64,000 nt of DNA from an uncultured Eubacterium sp. (GCA_946555345.1 CAMNSS010000015.1:23709-87708); one strand, 5' to 3'. Shown: positions 18,613 through 28,090, counted from the stretch's first letter. A program made the numbers and translations. The notes: generated from the sequence alone by a model not told the origin.

Positions 18613-20238
18613 TTACCCTTTATAAACCGTCTCCCCATCCACGATCGTCTCGCACACCTTCACCTTATGAATCTCCGATACCGGCACATCGAACAGATTC
18701 TTTTCAAGAATCACCAGGTCAGCATATTTCCCTGCCTCGATCGAACCGAGTTTATCCTCCATCCCCATCTGGTACGCATTGTTGATCGTATAGCTTGCAA
18801 TACCGTCGTCCACCGAAAGTTTTTCTTCGTACGGCTTTAGCACTGGGAGCTCCGGATGATCGAAAAGCTGCCTGCTGCATCCCATTTCAATGCCTTTGAG
18901 CGGCTCGCGCCCAAATTCATCGACGGGGAAATCCGAGCCCTGTCCCATGCGGCATCCACCCTTTATCATCGTTTTGATACGGAACGTGTGGTTCTGGCGA
19001 TCGCCGATCACCTTCTCCATATCAGGGTTGCCGTAGTGCCATACACACGTCGTATTGGCGATCACATCGTATTTGCCAAACAATGCCAGTTCTTCATCCT
19101 TGACATAATCACAGTGGGAATTTGTGATGCGGCAGTCGTCGTACCCCGCCTCGCGGATCGCCTTTGCCATGGCAAGCGTCCCGCTGATGGCTTCATCGCC
19201 GATGCCGTGGACGTTGATATTCAAGCCTTCTTTTGCCGCTTCAAGCCCCAGCTCTGCCATTTCCTCCCTTGTAAAGAGCGGATATACCATCGAGCCGTCT
19301 TCATCATACGGCTCGCTCAGAGCCGCAGACCTCGTCTCAAGCGTCCCGTCGTTGATGATTTTGAGGAAGTTAATCCTGAATTTATCCGTGTCGTACTGCT
19401 CTTTATAACGCTTTAAACGCGGCATGACGATCGGCACATCGCCCTTGTCTGCCACCATCCTGCCGCAGCCGTTAAACCGCTGCTTGTAAAGGCCTTTTTC
19501 GATCATTTCCGGCACTGTTTCAAAGTATACGCCAAGCCCAAATTCAGGAGTACCCATATCGCAGGTCGCGGTAACGCCCATGGCCGCATATTCGTCCGAT
19601 GCCGCCGCCAGTACATCCTCGATAGTATCGGCATCGAAGAAGTTGACCTTTTCCATGATCATGTTCTCCGGTCCCATTTCCAGCAAATGCCCCGTCGGAT
19701 TGCCGTCCGCATCCCTGTGAAAATAGTGGAATCCCGGGATCGGATCAGGCGTGTCCTTCGTAATCCCCGCCAGCTCCAAGGCTTTCGTATTGACCCAGGC
19801 TTCGTGCGCGCTGCTGCCGAGGATCATCATCGGCTTATCGGCGCATATTTCATCGAGCATTTCTTTCTTCGGTCCTGTTTCATCGAAGATCCATTCCGCA
19901 TAGCCAATGCCGAAATACGTATCGTTTTCGGGATGCTGCTCCACAAACTTTTTGATTTCAGCGAGGCACTCCTCGGGGCTGTACTCGATCTGGAGATACA
20001 CGCCGCACAAGTAATGCGCCGCCAGTACAGGGTGGCAATGCCCGTCGATAAAGCCCGGCAACATCATCTTGCCCGCCAGGTCGCATACTTCCGTATCCGC
20101 ATCGCAGAGCTTTTTCGCACCGTCGTTATCCCCGGCATAGATGATTTTATTGTCCTCGATTACCACAGCCTCCGCCCAGTCGCGGTTTTCGTTGACCGTA
20201 TAAATTTTTCCATTTGTGTACGCTTTTCGTCTGCTCAT
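18613..20238 (-). CDS. YtcJ-type metal-dependent amidohydrolase
   Basis: 541 residues. Amidohydrolase superfamily 3: metal-binding HxH in DGHCHPV near residue 67, later GIGDEAI, NSHCDYV and GSDFPVDEFGREPL, with the C-terminal composite sheet motif LGSIEAGKYADLVIL. Relatives hydrolyse exocyclic or cyclic amide bonds; the natural substrate here is not known. AAAGGAGG lies 6 bases before the ATG. It is 40 bases downstream of the activase gene and on the same strand, so they may share a transcript. Confidence 0.9.
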   Translation of the reverse strand: MSRRKAYTNGKIYTVNENRDWAEAVVIEDNKIIYAGDNDGAKKLCDADTEVCDLAGKMMLPGFIDGHCHPVLAAHYLCGVYLQIEYSPEECLAEIKKFVEQHPENDTYFGIGYAEWIFDETGPKKEMLDEICADKPMMILGSSAHEAWVNTKALELAGITKDTPDPIPGFHYFHRDADGNPTGHLLEMGPENMIMEKVNFFDADTIEDVLAAASDEYAAMGVTATCDMGTPEFGLGVYFETVPEMIEKGLYKQRFNGCGRMVADKGDVPIVMPRLKRYKEQYDTDKFRINFLKIINDGTLETRSAALSEPYDEDGSMVYPLFTREEMAELGLEAAKEGLNINVHGIGDEAISGTLAMAKAIREAGYDDCRITNSHCDYVKDEELALFGKYDVIANTTCVWHYGNPDMEKVIGDRQNHTFRIKTMIKGGCRMGQGSDFPVDEFGREPLKGIEMGCSRQLFDHPELPVLKPYEEKLSVDDGIASYTINNAYQMGMEDKLGSIEAGKYADLVILEKNLFDVPVSEIHKVKVCETIVDGETVYKG

Positions 20239-20278
20239 AATGAACCTCCTTTTGTCCTTTCACTTCTGCTATCTTCAC

Positions 20279-23200
20279 CTATTTTTTCTTCGCCGCTTCC
20301 TCCATGTTCTTATGCGCGGTGGCCATCATCAGCTTGATACGGTTTAGCTGGTTGACGTTCGATGCTCCCGGATCGTAATCGATGGCGGCAATATTTGCCT
20401 TAGGGTTTCTCTTTCGGAGCGGTTTCATCATGCCCTTTCCCGTCACGTGGTTCGGCAGGCAGGCAAACGGCTGCATGCAAACGATGTTTTCCACGCCATC
20501 GTCCAAAAGGTCAACCATCTCTCCGGTCAGAAGCCAGCCTTCCCCGCACTGGTTGCCCAGCGAGGTGACTTCCATCGCCTTTTTAGCGATATCCGCGATA
20601 TGCATCGGCGGGTGAAAGCGCTTGCTCTCCGAAAGCGCCTTGCGCAACGGCTTTCGGAAATGCTCCACGACCTTGATCGCCGCCTTGTTGCCAGCCATCG
20701 CCTTATATGTACCCGATAAATTGATGTAATTGTATTCCTTGCTGTACATTCCATACATGAAGAAATCGATCAAATCCAAAACGACAGCCTCGCCGCCCTC
20801 CTGCTCGATAGTACTTACGATATCGTTATTGGCATTCGGATGGTATTTCACCAGGATCTCCCCGACGACGCCGACCTTTGGCTTCTTAATGTCCAAAAGC
20901 GGCAAGGCATCGAAGTCTTTGACGATTCCTTCAATGGTGGACTTGAATTTTCGCATACTGCCCGTATATACATTTCTCCGCGCCACCCTCGCCCACTTTT
21001 CATAAAGAGTATTGGCAGCGCCGGGCTGCTGTTCATACGGCCTTGTCGCATAGAGGACACGCATGAACAAATCGCCGTAGACCATCCCCATGAGCGCCCT
21101 TTTCAAAAGCTTATAGGAGGTAAGCTGAAAACCCGGGTTGGATTCCAGCCCCGACATATTGACGGAAACTACAGGGATCTGTTCCAGCCCCATGTCCTTC
21201 AACGCTTTTCGCAGCAAGGCGACATAGTTGCTCGCCCTGCACTGCCCCCCCGTCTGGCTCATGAAAATCGCTACTTTATCCAGATCCACCTCGCCCGATT
21301 TCAGGTAGGAAATAATCTGCCCTAGCGACACGATCGTCGGATAGCACGCATCGTTATTGATGTATTTCAGCCCTTCTTCCACCGCATTTTTATCAACCGT
21401 CGGAAGCCGCTTGGCGTGGTATCCAGCCCGTTCCAGCGCAGTTTCCATGAATTGGAAATGGATCGGCGCCATTTCAGGAATCAGCAGGGTATAATCCTTT
21501 TTCATCTCTTCCGTAAAGTACACCCGCTCATACGGCGAATGATCGTCGATGTGCTTCACTTGACTCTTTTCGCGTTCATCCATGGCCGCTTTCAGGGAAC
21601 GAATCCTGATCCTTGCTGCGCCCATGTTCGCACCCTCATCAATTTTGAGGACGGTATAGAGCTTATTATTTTTCTTGGTAATTTCCTCAACCTGGTCCGT
21701 CGTCACGGCGTCGAGCCCACAACCGAAGGAATTGAGCTGGACGATTTCTACATCGTCCGTCGTCCCAGCAAAGGTAGCCGCCTTGTACAGCCTGGAGTGA
21801 TACATCCATTGATCCAGCACGCGCAATGACCTTGCCGGCTTCCCCAAGTGCGCCACGGAGTCCTCCGTAAGCACGACCATATCAAAGGAACTGATAATCT
21901 TATCAATGCCATGGTTGATTTCCGGGTCAAGGTGGTATGGCCTTCCCGCCAGGATCACGGCTTTTTTCTTATGCTCCCTCGCATACCGCAATGCCGCCTC
22001 GCCCTGCTTCTTGATATCGCCTTTGAACCGCCTGTCCTCGGCTCTCGCCATTTTAATCGCTTCTTCCAGCTCCAAGCGCCCCACGCCCGTCCGCCGGAAT
22101 ACTTTATAAAGCTCCCTTAGAAGGAACGTATCGTTGTCATATGGCAGGAACGGATGGGAAAAGGTCACGTTGTATTCCGCAAATACGTCGTCCATGTTTC
22201 CTGCGATCACCTCAGGATATGTCGCCACGATCGGGCAATTATAGTGATTTGGCGCCCGTTCATCCTCTTCCCGTTCATAGTTGATGCTAGGGTAAAAAAT
22301 CCAGCTCGCACCGTGTTCTGCCAACCACTTGATATGCCCGTGCACCAATTTTGCCGGATAACAAGCGGTATCGGAAGATATCGTCTCCATGCCCTTTTCA
22401 TAAATTTCCTTGTTGGAAGGCGGCGACAGCATGACGCTGAACCCGAGCCTTGTGAAAAGCACGAACCAGAACGGATAATTCTCGTACATATTGAGAACCC
22501 TTGGAATGCCGACAATCCCCCGCTTGGACTGTTCGACCGTAAGCGGCTTGTAGTATTTAAACAGCCGCTCGAATTTGTATTCATAGAGGTTCGGCAGCTT
22601 CTGCCGTGCATCGGAAGCCTTGCCCTCTCCCTTCTCGCACCGGTTGCCCGTAAAAAATTTAATGCCGTTATTAAACTGGTTGATCGTCATCAGGCAGTTG
22701 TTCTCACAGCCCTTGCACCGCACATGGCTGGTCTTCACATGGAAGGAGAGGATCTCATCCGGGCCGATGATGGAAGAAACCGTATCCTCCACATAATGTT
22801 CCCTGGCGATGAGCGCCGCACCGTAAGCGCCCATCAGTCCTGCGATATCCGGCCTGACGATTTCCTTGCCCATGATGTTTTCAATCGCCCGCAACACAGC
22901 GTCGTTTAAGAACGTCCCGCCCTGCACCACGATCTTCTCCCCCGCTTCCTCCGGGTTTCGCAGCTTGATCACCTTGTATAAGGCGTTTTTAATCACGGAA
23001 TAAGAAAGCCCTGCGGAAATATCGCCGATGGTTGCGCCTTCTTTTTGCGCCTGTTTCACTTTGGAGTTCATAAAGACGGTACACCGCGTCCCCAGATCGA
23101 CAGGCGACTTCGCAAACAGCGCTTCCCGGGCAAAGGATTCCACGTCCATGTTGACCGACTTCGCATAGGTCTCGATAAAAGAACCGCACCCCGAAGAGCA

Positions 23201-24520
23201 GGCCTCGTTGAGCATGATATTGTAGATCGCACCGTCCCGAATGCGCATGCATTTCATGTCCTGCCCGCCGATGTCCAGAATAAAGTCAACCCCCGGCAGA
23301 AATTCCTCGGCGGCCTTGTAATGCGCCATGGTTTCGATCTCTCCCAGGTCGGCTTTGAAAGCGGCTTTGATCAGCCCTTCCCCGTATCCCGTCGCAGTGA
23401 CATTTGCGATGTACGCCTTGGATGGCAGCAGGGAATACAACTCCTTGAGCATATTCATGGTCGCTTCCAGGGGTTTTCCTTCATTTCCCGTGTAATAAGA
23501 GTACAGCAGATTCTTCTCCTCGTCAATCAAGGCGGCTTTCGTCGTCGTAGAGCCTGCATCGATTCCGAGGAAAACCTTTCCCCTCGCCTTCTTGATATCC
23601 TTGCGCTTGATCTTATGCACAAGATGCCTGTTGCGGAATGCCGTATAATCATCGGCATCGGCAAACAACGGATCTACGTGCTTCGTATCCGACAAAGCGG
23701 ATGGATCTGCCTGTTCGATCCGCTTGATAATTTCCTGAAAGCTGATCTCATCGTACTTCGCAGCATTTAAGGCTGCGCCGATGGCAACGAAATACTTGGA
23801 GTCCTCTGGAAAAATGATATCCGCTTCCTTTAGCTCCAGCGTATCGATAAACCGCTTCCGCAGTTCGGACAAAAACGACAGCGGACCGCCCAGAAAAGCC
23901 GCCTTTCCCTTGATCGTGCGCCCGCAAGCAAGACCGCTGATCGTCTGGTTGACAACGGCCTGGAAGATGGACGCCGCCAGATCTTCGGCCGGAGCGCCCT
24001 CGTTAATCAATGGCTGAATATCCGTCTTGGCAAAAACGCCGCACCTGGCGGCGATCGGGTAAATCATGTTATGCTTCTTCGCCGCTTCGTTCAACCCAGC
24101 GGCATCGGTATTCAAAAGAACGGCCATCTGGTCAATAAAAGCGCCGGTCCCGCCTGCGCACGTACCGTTCATTCTCTGTTCGATGGTCTGGCCATAAAAG
24201 GTTATCTTGGCATCCTCCCCGCCCAGCTCGATCGCAACGTCCGTTTCCGGGATCATCGCTTCCACAGCTGCACTGCAAGTAACGACCTCTTGTTCAAAAG
24301 GAATTTTCAGCACATTGGAAAGCGAAAGGCCGCCTGAGCCTGTGATAACAGTCCTGAGCCTGATATCGCCGATTTCCTCGTACATATCGCATAGCAACGC
24401 CACGACGGTTTCAAACACATTCGACATATGCCGCTCGTACCTGCTGTATGTAATCTGATCGTTGTCATCCAGCAAAACGAGCTTGACCGTCGTAGAGCCT
24501 ACATCGATTCCTAATTTCAT
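20279..24520 (-). CDS. Giant acyl-CoA dehydratase activase-related protein (BadF/BcrA ATPases + DUF2229)
   Basis: About 1,413 residues. Two ASKHA-fold activase domains in tandem: GIDVGSTTVKLVLLD with NGTCAGGTGAFI, then GIDAGSTTTKAALID with EACSSGCGSFIE; such Cys residues hold a [4Fe-4S] cluster shared by a dimer in HgdC-type activators. A Cys cluster (GCENNC...NRCEKGEG) and a DUF2229 region with ACYPAKLVHGH follow, then an HgdB-like C-terminal part with DACYPTIVSLGQ and TGGQCRASNY. The family couples ATP hydrolysis to low-potential electron transfer. I start at ATG 24520, 11 bases after AGGAAGG; ATG 24529 is too close to it. No dehydratase subunits are adjacent, so its partner is unknown. Confidence 0.88.
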   Translation of the reverse strand: MKLGIDVGSTTVKLVLLDDNDQITYSRYERHMSNVFETVVALLCDMYEEIGDIRLRTVITGSGGLSLSNVLKIPFEQEVVTCSAAVEAMIPETDVAIELGGEDAKITFYGQTIEQRMNGTCAGGTGAFIDQMAVLLNTDAAGLNEAAKKHNMIYPIAARCGVFAKTDIQPLINEGAPAEDLAASIFQAVVNQTISGLACGRTIKGKAAFLGGPLSFLSELRKRFIDTLELKEADIIFPEDSKYFVAIGAALNAAKYDEISFQEIIKRIEQADPSALSDTKHVDPLFADADDYTAFRNRHLVHKIKRKDIKKARGKVFLGIDAGSTTTKAALIDEEKNLLYSYYTGNEGKPLEATMNMLKELYSLLPSKAYIANVTATGYGEGLIKAAFKADLGEIETMAHYKAAEEFLPGVDFILDIGGQDMKCMRIRDGAIYNIMLNEACSSGCGSFIETYAKSVNMDVESFAREALFAKSPVDLGTRCTVFMNSKVKQAQKEGATIGDISAGLSYSVIKNALYKVIKLRNPEEAGEKIVVQGGTFLNDAVLRAIENIMGKEIVRPDIAGLMGAYGAALIAREHYVEDTVSSIIGPDEILSFHVKTSHVRCKGCENNCLMTINQFNNGIKFFTGNRCEKGEGKASDARQKLPNLYEYKFERLFKYYKPLTVEQSKRGIVGIPRVLNMYENYPFWFVLFTRLGFSVMLSPPSNKEIYEKGMETISSDTACYPAKLVHGHIKWLAEHGASWIFYPSINYEREEDERAPNHYNCPIVATYPEVIAGNMDDVFAEYNVTFSHPFLPYDNDTFLLRELYKVFRRTGVGRLELEEAIKMARAEDRRFKGDIKKQGEAALRYAREHKKKAVILAGRPYHLDPEINHGIDKIISSFDMVVLTEDSVAHLGKPARSLRVLDQWMYHSRLYKAATFAGTTDDVEIVQLNSFGCGLDAVTTDQVEEITKKNNKLYTVLKIDEGANMGAARIRIRSLKAAMDEREKSQVKHIDDHSPYERVYFTEEMKKDYTLLIPEMAPIHFQFMETALERAGYHAKRLPTVDKNAVEEGLKYINNDACYPTIVSLGQIISYLKSGEVDLDKVAIFMSQTGGQCRASNYVALLRKALKDMGLEQIPVVSVNMSGLESNPGFQLTSYKLLKRALMGMVYGDLFMRVLYATRPYEQQPGAANTLYEKWARVARRNVYTGSMRKFKSTIEGIVKDFDALPLLDIKKPKVGVVGEILVKYHPNANNDIVSTIEQEGGEAVVLDLIDFFMYGMYSKEYNYINLSGTYKAMAGNKAAIKVVEHFRKPLRKALSESKRFHPPMHIADIAKKAMEVTSLGNQCGEGWLLTGEMVDLLDDGVENIVCMQPFACLPNHVTGKGMMKPLRKRNPKANIAAIDYDPGASNVNQLNRIKLMMATAHKNMEEAAKKK

Positions 24521-24656
24521 ATGATCCATATCCTTCCTGGTTTGTTTATGAATGCTCACACATGGCCGAAAAGCGCAGCAAAGGAAAAATGCCTTGACGC
24601 ACTTCAGCACATAAATATGTAAGAATTTTTTTATTTCTATTATTCGGTGTATATTG

Positions 24657-24662
24657 TATAAT
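24657..24662 (+). promoter_or_regulatory. -10 box placing transcription start at the ATG
   Basis: TATAAT at 24657-24662; the expected start is 24669, which is the A of the ATG of the next gene. The -35 region is poor (TTTCTA at 17 bases). No Shine-Dalgarno sequence precedes the ATG. Confidence 0.5.
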
Positions 24663-24668
24663 AACTTT

Positions 24669-25223
24669 ATGAAAACTGCAATCAAAAAACGCACATTTAA
24701 AGCCATTTACCGCTTATTGGATAAAGTTTCTCCAATAAGCGGGGACTGCGGCAGATTATGCAATGCCGCCTGCTGTACCTGCCAAGAACCAGACATGGGG
24801 ATCTACCTGCTGCCCGGCGAAGAAAAGATGTTTTCCAGAAAAGAAAGCTGGCTGTCGTGGAACTGGAGCAGGGCTGAGGATTATGAATTTCCGGAAAGCT
24901 GGCGCGGCAAAGTCTATTTCCTGCAATGTACCGCCGCCCCGTTTTGCGATAGAAAAAACCGCCCATTGCAGTGCCGGACGTTCCCCTTAGCGCCGCACCT
25001 TTCCGAAAGCGGCAGGCTTTTCATGATCTATCACAGCAGCCCCCTCCCATACCGGTGTCCGCTGATCGATGAAGCAATCGCGCTGAACGAATCCTTCCTC
25101 AAGGCGACCTATACCGCATGGCTGCACCTCCTGCGAGAACCGCTCATCTACGACCTCGTTGAAATGGATTCCCGATACAGGGAAGAAGACGGCGAGCCAA
25201 TCCGCATCCTCTACCCAAAATAG
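24669..25223 (+). CDS. Cysteine-rich YkgJ-like metal-binding protein
   Basis: 184 residues from ATG 24669. Cys motifs CGRLCNAACCTC, CTAAPFCDRKNRPLQCR and a late RCPL are those of the YkgJ/'Fe-S-cluster containing' zinc/iron-chelating family, small cytoplasmic proteins of unknown role. No ribosome binding site is visible; the ATG coincides with the predicted transcription start, so the mRNA may be leaderless (a TTG start at 24654 would also lack a site). Divergent from the activase gene, sharing about 150 bases of control region. Confidence 0.8.
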   Translation: MKTAIKKRTFKAIYRLLDKVSPISGDCGRLCNAACCTCQEPDMGIYLLPGEEKMFSRKESWLSWNWSRAEDYEFPESWRGKVYFLQCTAAPFCDRKNRPLQCRTFPLAPHLSESGRLFMIYHSSPLPYRCPLIDEAIALNESFLKATYTAWLHLLREPLIYDLVEMDSRYREEDGEPIRILYPK

Positions 25224-25289
25224 CCAAGCGTTCGCCAGGCATTCTCCAGGCGGCCGGCAAACAAGCAACGAAGCAGACAGCTATCCAGG

Positions 25290-26684
25290 CTATGCCGCCT
25301 CGTCCAGCCGCCTGATTTCTTTTCTGTAGACGTATCTTAATGCAGCCGCAAAGTATACCGTCCCGATGATTTCCGCCAGCGGGAAGGAATACCATACGAG
25401 ATCCAAGCCGGATATGCGGGCCAGTATCCATGCCAGCGGAAGAATCCCCACAAGCTGCCGCAGGAGAGAACCCCACAGGCTCATGAAACCATGCCCGATC
25501 GCCTGAAAGATGGAAGATGACATGATGCCAAACGCTGCCGGCAAAAAGCAAATGCTAATTGTCCTAAGCGCAGGAACCCCGATATCATAAATGCTCTGGC
25601 TGTTTTGCGAATTGAAAATCGCCAGCAACTGGTGCGGGAATAATTGGAAAATACACAAGCCCGCCGCCATGATGACAAATGCGATAATAAAGCCTTTCTT
25701 GAAAGTTTCCATCAGCCGCTTTCTATTCTTTGCCCCGTAATTGTATCCCATGATCGGAAGCACGCCCTGGTTGATCCCGAATACCGGCATGAAGATAAAG
25801 GACTGGAGACGCCCGTACACGCCCAGTACCGCAACCGCCGTTTCATTGATGCTGCCCAGAATAAAATTCATGCCAAACTGCATCACGGAAGCGATGGACT
25901 GCATCAGGATCGCTGGCGCGCCGACGGCATAAATATCCTTGATAACGCTTTTATCGGCTTTCCAGCCCCACAGCTTCACTTGTACGGAATGCGTTCCTTT
26001 AAACAATAGGATCTGGCCCACTGCCATGGAGAGCATCTGTCCGATTACGGTAGCGATCGCCGCCCCCGTCACGCCCATTTCCGGGAATGGGCCGATGCCA
26101 AAGATGAGCATGGGGTCCAATACGATATTGACCACTGCCCCTAGGAGGCTGCATACCATCGGCAGCATCATATTGCCCGTAGCTTGCAGGATTTTTTCCG
26201 CCGACATCTGAACCATGAGGAATAAAGATGCGATGGTAATAATCCGCATATACACGATCCCATTCTCCACGATATACGGGGTATCCGACATGAGTTCCAT
26301 GACCGGCCTCGAAAGAAAGATCCCGATCAGCAAAAAGAACAGCCAGTTAAAGAAAGACAAGCGGTATCCATGGCTTGCCGCCATGTTTGCTTCTTCCATC
26401 TTGCGCGCGCCGAGCCGCCTTGAAATCAATGAGTTGACGCCGACGCCAGTTCCTACGCCCACCGAAATCATCAGCATCTGGATCGGGAATATGTACGTAA
26501 CGGCCGCCAAGGCTTCTTCCCCGATCTGCGAAACAAAAAAACTGTCCACCACATTATAAAAGGCCTGTATCAGCATCGACAAAATCGCTGGCCAGGACAT
26601 ATTAAAAATCAACTTGCCAATGGGCATCTCCCCCATCTTGTTCATATGCTGCGGCTGTTTGCTTTTTTCCACATTTTCCATCAT
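25290..26684 (-). CDS. MATE-family multidrug/toxin exporter
   Basis: 464 residues with 12 hydrophobic segments. N-terminal motif GKLIFNMSWPAILSMLIQAF, then NVVDSFFVSQIGEEAL, and the internal repeat half starting near AVGAPAILMQSIASVMQF, with the NYGAKNRKR motif typical of the DinF/NorM-like branch. Sodium- or proton-driven efflux of cationic drugs is the family role. A GGATGGGAG-like site precedes ATGATG. Converges with the Cys-rich gene downstream. Confidence 0.92.
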   Translation of the reverse strand: MMENVEKSKQPQHMNKMGEMPIGKLIFNMSWPAILSMLIQAFYNVVDSFFVSQIGEEALAAVTYIFPIQMLMISVGVGTGVGVNSLISRRLGARKMEEANMAASHGYRLSFFNWLFFLLIGIFLSRPVMELMSDTPYIVENGIVYMRIITIASLFLMVQMSAEKILQATGNMMLPMVCSLLGAVVNIVLDPMLIFGIGPFPEMGVTGAAIATVIGQMLSMAVGQILLFKGTHSVQVKLWGWKADKSVIKDIYAVGAPAILMQSIASVMQFGMNFILGSINETAVAVLGVYGRLQSFIFMPVFGINQGVLPIMGYNYGAKNRKRLMETFKKGFIIAFVIMAAGLCIFQLFPHQLLAIFNSQNSQSIYDIGVPALRTISICFLPAAFGIMSSSIFQAIGHGFMSLWGSLLRQLVGILPLAWILARISGLDLVWYSFPLAEIIGTVYFAAALRYVYRKEIRRLDEAA

Positions 26685-26740
26685 TCTCCCATCCTTTTCA
26701 TTCTCTGCTTATTCATGTCAATTTCATATTTTGCCAATTA

Positions 26741-26773
26741 AAACTCTGCCTAAACAAATTAGGCAGAGTTTTA
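26741..26773. terminator. Bidirectional hairpin terminator upstream of the MATE gene
   Basis: AAAACTCTGCCTAA and TTAGGCAGAGTTTT with a 5-base loop. It lies downstream of the FTR-like/desulfoferrodoxin transcript. A second small hairpin (CCCGATT/AATCGGG) sits at about 26846-26867; I see no gene in 26774-26975. Confidence 0.75.
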
Positions 26774-26975
26774 AAATCAATATATCGTTACTACCATATT
26801 AACACCGCCGCCAGAAAAAATCAAGGGGCTGGAAAAAGGTTCTCCCGATTATCGAAACAATCGGGATGATCAACGCAGACAATGCAGGATTACGATATAT
26901 TGGGCAAGGCATATACCGCAATCCCAGCCGAAAAAGCTCCTGCCAGAAAAGAGCTTTCCCAGCCAGCGCCTTCCA

Positions 26976-27176
26976 TCAATCCTTTGATTTATAGTACAGC
27001 ATGCAATGGCAATATCCCTCGAAATCAGGATCTGCGATCTGCGCTTTAAATTCCTCGCAAACGCACTTGTTCGCTTCCGTCATTTCCAGGCGGCACGGAC
27101 AGTAGCCATTCTTTTGCCGCAGCCCTTCCTTTATGGTATTCACGAGTTCTGCATCATCGTTCAATCTCACTGCCAT
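26976..27176 (-). CDS. Small ferredoxin:thioredoxin reductase catalytic-like protein
   Basis: 66 residues. Contains NGYCPCRL, CVCEEF and YCHCMLYY, the CPC...CxC...CHC pattern of the FTR catalytic beta subunit, which carries a [4Fe-4S] cluster next to a redox disulfide. It is shorter than plant-type FTR-beta and has no adjacent alpha subunit. It follows desulfoferrodoxin by 17 bases on the same strand, so it is probably part of the same oxygen/redox-stress transcript; a role in reducing a thioredoxin-like partner is inferred. Confidence 0.85.
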   Translation of the reverse strand: MAVRLNDDAELVNTIKEGLRQKNGYCPCRLEMTEANKCVCEEFKAQIADPDFEGYCHCMLYYKSKD

Positions 27177-27193
27177 CTCAATATTCCCCTGGC

Positions 27194-27559
27194 TTATGCC
27201 TTCCAGAGACCGTGGAGATTGCAGTATTCATACACCGCTGCCAGCTTTTCGCCTGCAATATTGAACTCTGCTTCCGGCTTGTCTCCTGCCTTCAGGTACT
27301 TAATCTGGCTGCCTTTATCTGTCTCTACAGCGACCCACTGAATCGAATGCTCTTCCTGCATCGGATGTGCAACGGAGCTTACTTTAACGACAACCTTATC
27401 CCCGTCCTGCTCTACGACTGGAACATGCTTTTCCTGCGCCGCATCTGCCGTATTCGGAACGAGCTCCGTCATCTTCTGCCCGCAGCACATTACCGGAACA
27501 CCCTTATCCTCTACAAATGTAATCTTATTTCCACAGTGCTCACATACATAAAATTTCAT
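27194..27559 (-). CDS. dfx: Desulfoferrodoxin (superoxide reductase)
   Basis: 121 residues. The N-terminal desulforedoxin Fe(Cys)4 domain shows CEHCG and MCCGQKM; the C-terminal neelaredoxin domain has EKHVPVV, AHPM, EHSI and CNLHGLW, the His4-Cys ligands of the catalytic iron. Reduces superoxide to peroxide in the cytoplasm of anaerobes. AAGGAGGG lies 7 bases before the ATG. Strong promoter with an inverted repeat at the transcription start. Divergent from the riboflavin operon. Confidence 0.96.
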   Translation of the reverse strand: MKFYVCEHCGNKITFVEDKGVPVMCCGQKMTELVPNTADAAQEKHVPVVEQDGDKVVVKVSSVAHPMQEEHSIQWVAVETDKGSQIKYLKAGDKPEAEFNIAGEKLAAVYEYCNLHGLWKA

Positions 27560-27596
27560 TTTTTACCCTCCTTAAATTTGATAACATATTATTATT

Positions 27597-27647
27597 GTGT
27601 ACCTTTTTTGTACACTTTAATCTTAACATATTTTTCCGGGATGTCAA
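27597..27647 (-). promoter_or_regulatory. Desulfoferrodoxin promoter with operator-like inverted repeat
   Basis: TTGACA (27642-27647), 16-base spacer, TAAGAT (27620-27625) on the minus strand. Immediately downstream, covering the start, is GTGTAC-N7-GTACAC (27597-27615), a good repressor operator candidate of unknown regulator. Confidence 0.65.
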
Positions 27648-27754
27648 TTATTTTTTTGCAAATTTATTTTTTATCGGTTTTATAGAAAAGATGTACGGGT
27701 TTTCAGATAAAAATGAAAAACGAAAAAATGGTTTTTGTTCCATAAATTTCCGTC

Positions 27755-27783
27755 TTGACAAATGCATCGGAAACATCTAGTAT
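27755..27783 (+). promoter_or_regulatory. Riboflavin operon promoter
   Basis: TTGACA (27755-27760), 17-base spacer, TAGTAT (27778-27783), about 14 bases before the first base of the FMN riboswitch. Confidence 0.7.
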
Positions 27784-27803
27784 AGTATTGAATTGAATAT
27801 TAT

Positions 27804-27913
27804 GATCTTCAGGGCAGGGTGAAATTCCCGACCGGCGGTAAAGTCCGCGAGCGTGAAAGCGCATGATTTGGCGAAACTCCAAAACCGACAGTACAGTCTG
27901 GATGAAAGAAGAG
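27804..27913 (+). promoter_or_regulatory. FMN riboswitch (RFN element)
   Basis: Shows the conserved RFN blocks in order: GATCTTCAGGGCAGGGTGAA, TTCCCGACCGGCGGTAAAG, TCCGCGAGC, then CCGACAGTACAGTCTGGATG and AAAGAAGAG closing the P1 stem with GATCTTC. It senses FMN and terminates or blocks expression of the downstream synthesis genes when FMN is plentiful. Confidence 0.97.
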
Positions 27914-27946
27914 AAAATACGAATTAATTTTATTTGTGTATCATCA

Positions 27947-27980
27947 GCCCTGAAACGAATTTTTGTTTCAGGGCTTTTTT
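27947..27980 (+). terminator. First terminator of the FMN riboswitch platform
   Basis: GCCCTGAAAC (27947-27956) pairs with GTTTCAGGGC (27965-27974), followed by six T. Classic riboswitch-controlled terminator. Confidence 0.9.
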
Positions 27981-28062
27981 GCGCCTCAATCGCTAGCCAT
28001 GCGATGAGGAACGCTTTCGCAGGACGCACAAACATCGTAATATTTCATGTTTGAACAATCTG

Positions 28063-28090
28063 CCCTGAACTTAGGTTCAGGGTTTTTCTT
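28063..28090 (+). terminator. Second hairpin just before the ribD ribosome binding site
   Basis: CCCTGAAC-TTAG-GTTCAGGG followed by TTTTTCTT and then the TGGAGG of ribD. Its arms closely resemble those of the first terminator 100 bases upstream, so arms could exchange partners. It may act as a second terminator or shield translation initiation. Confidence 0.7.
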
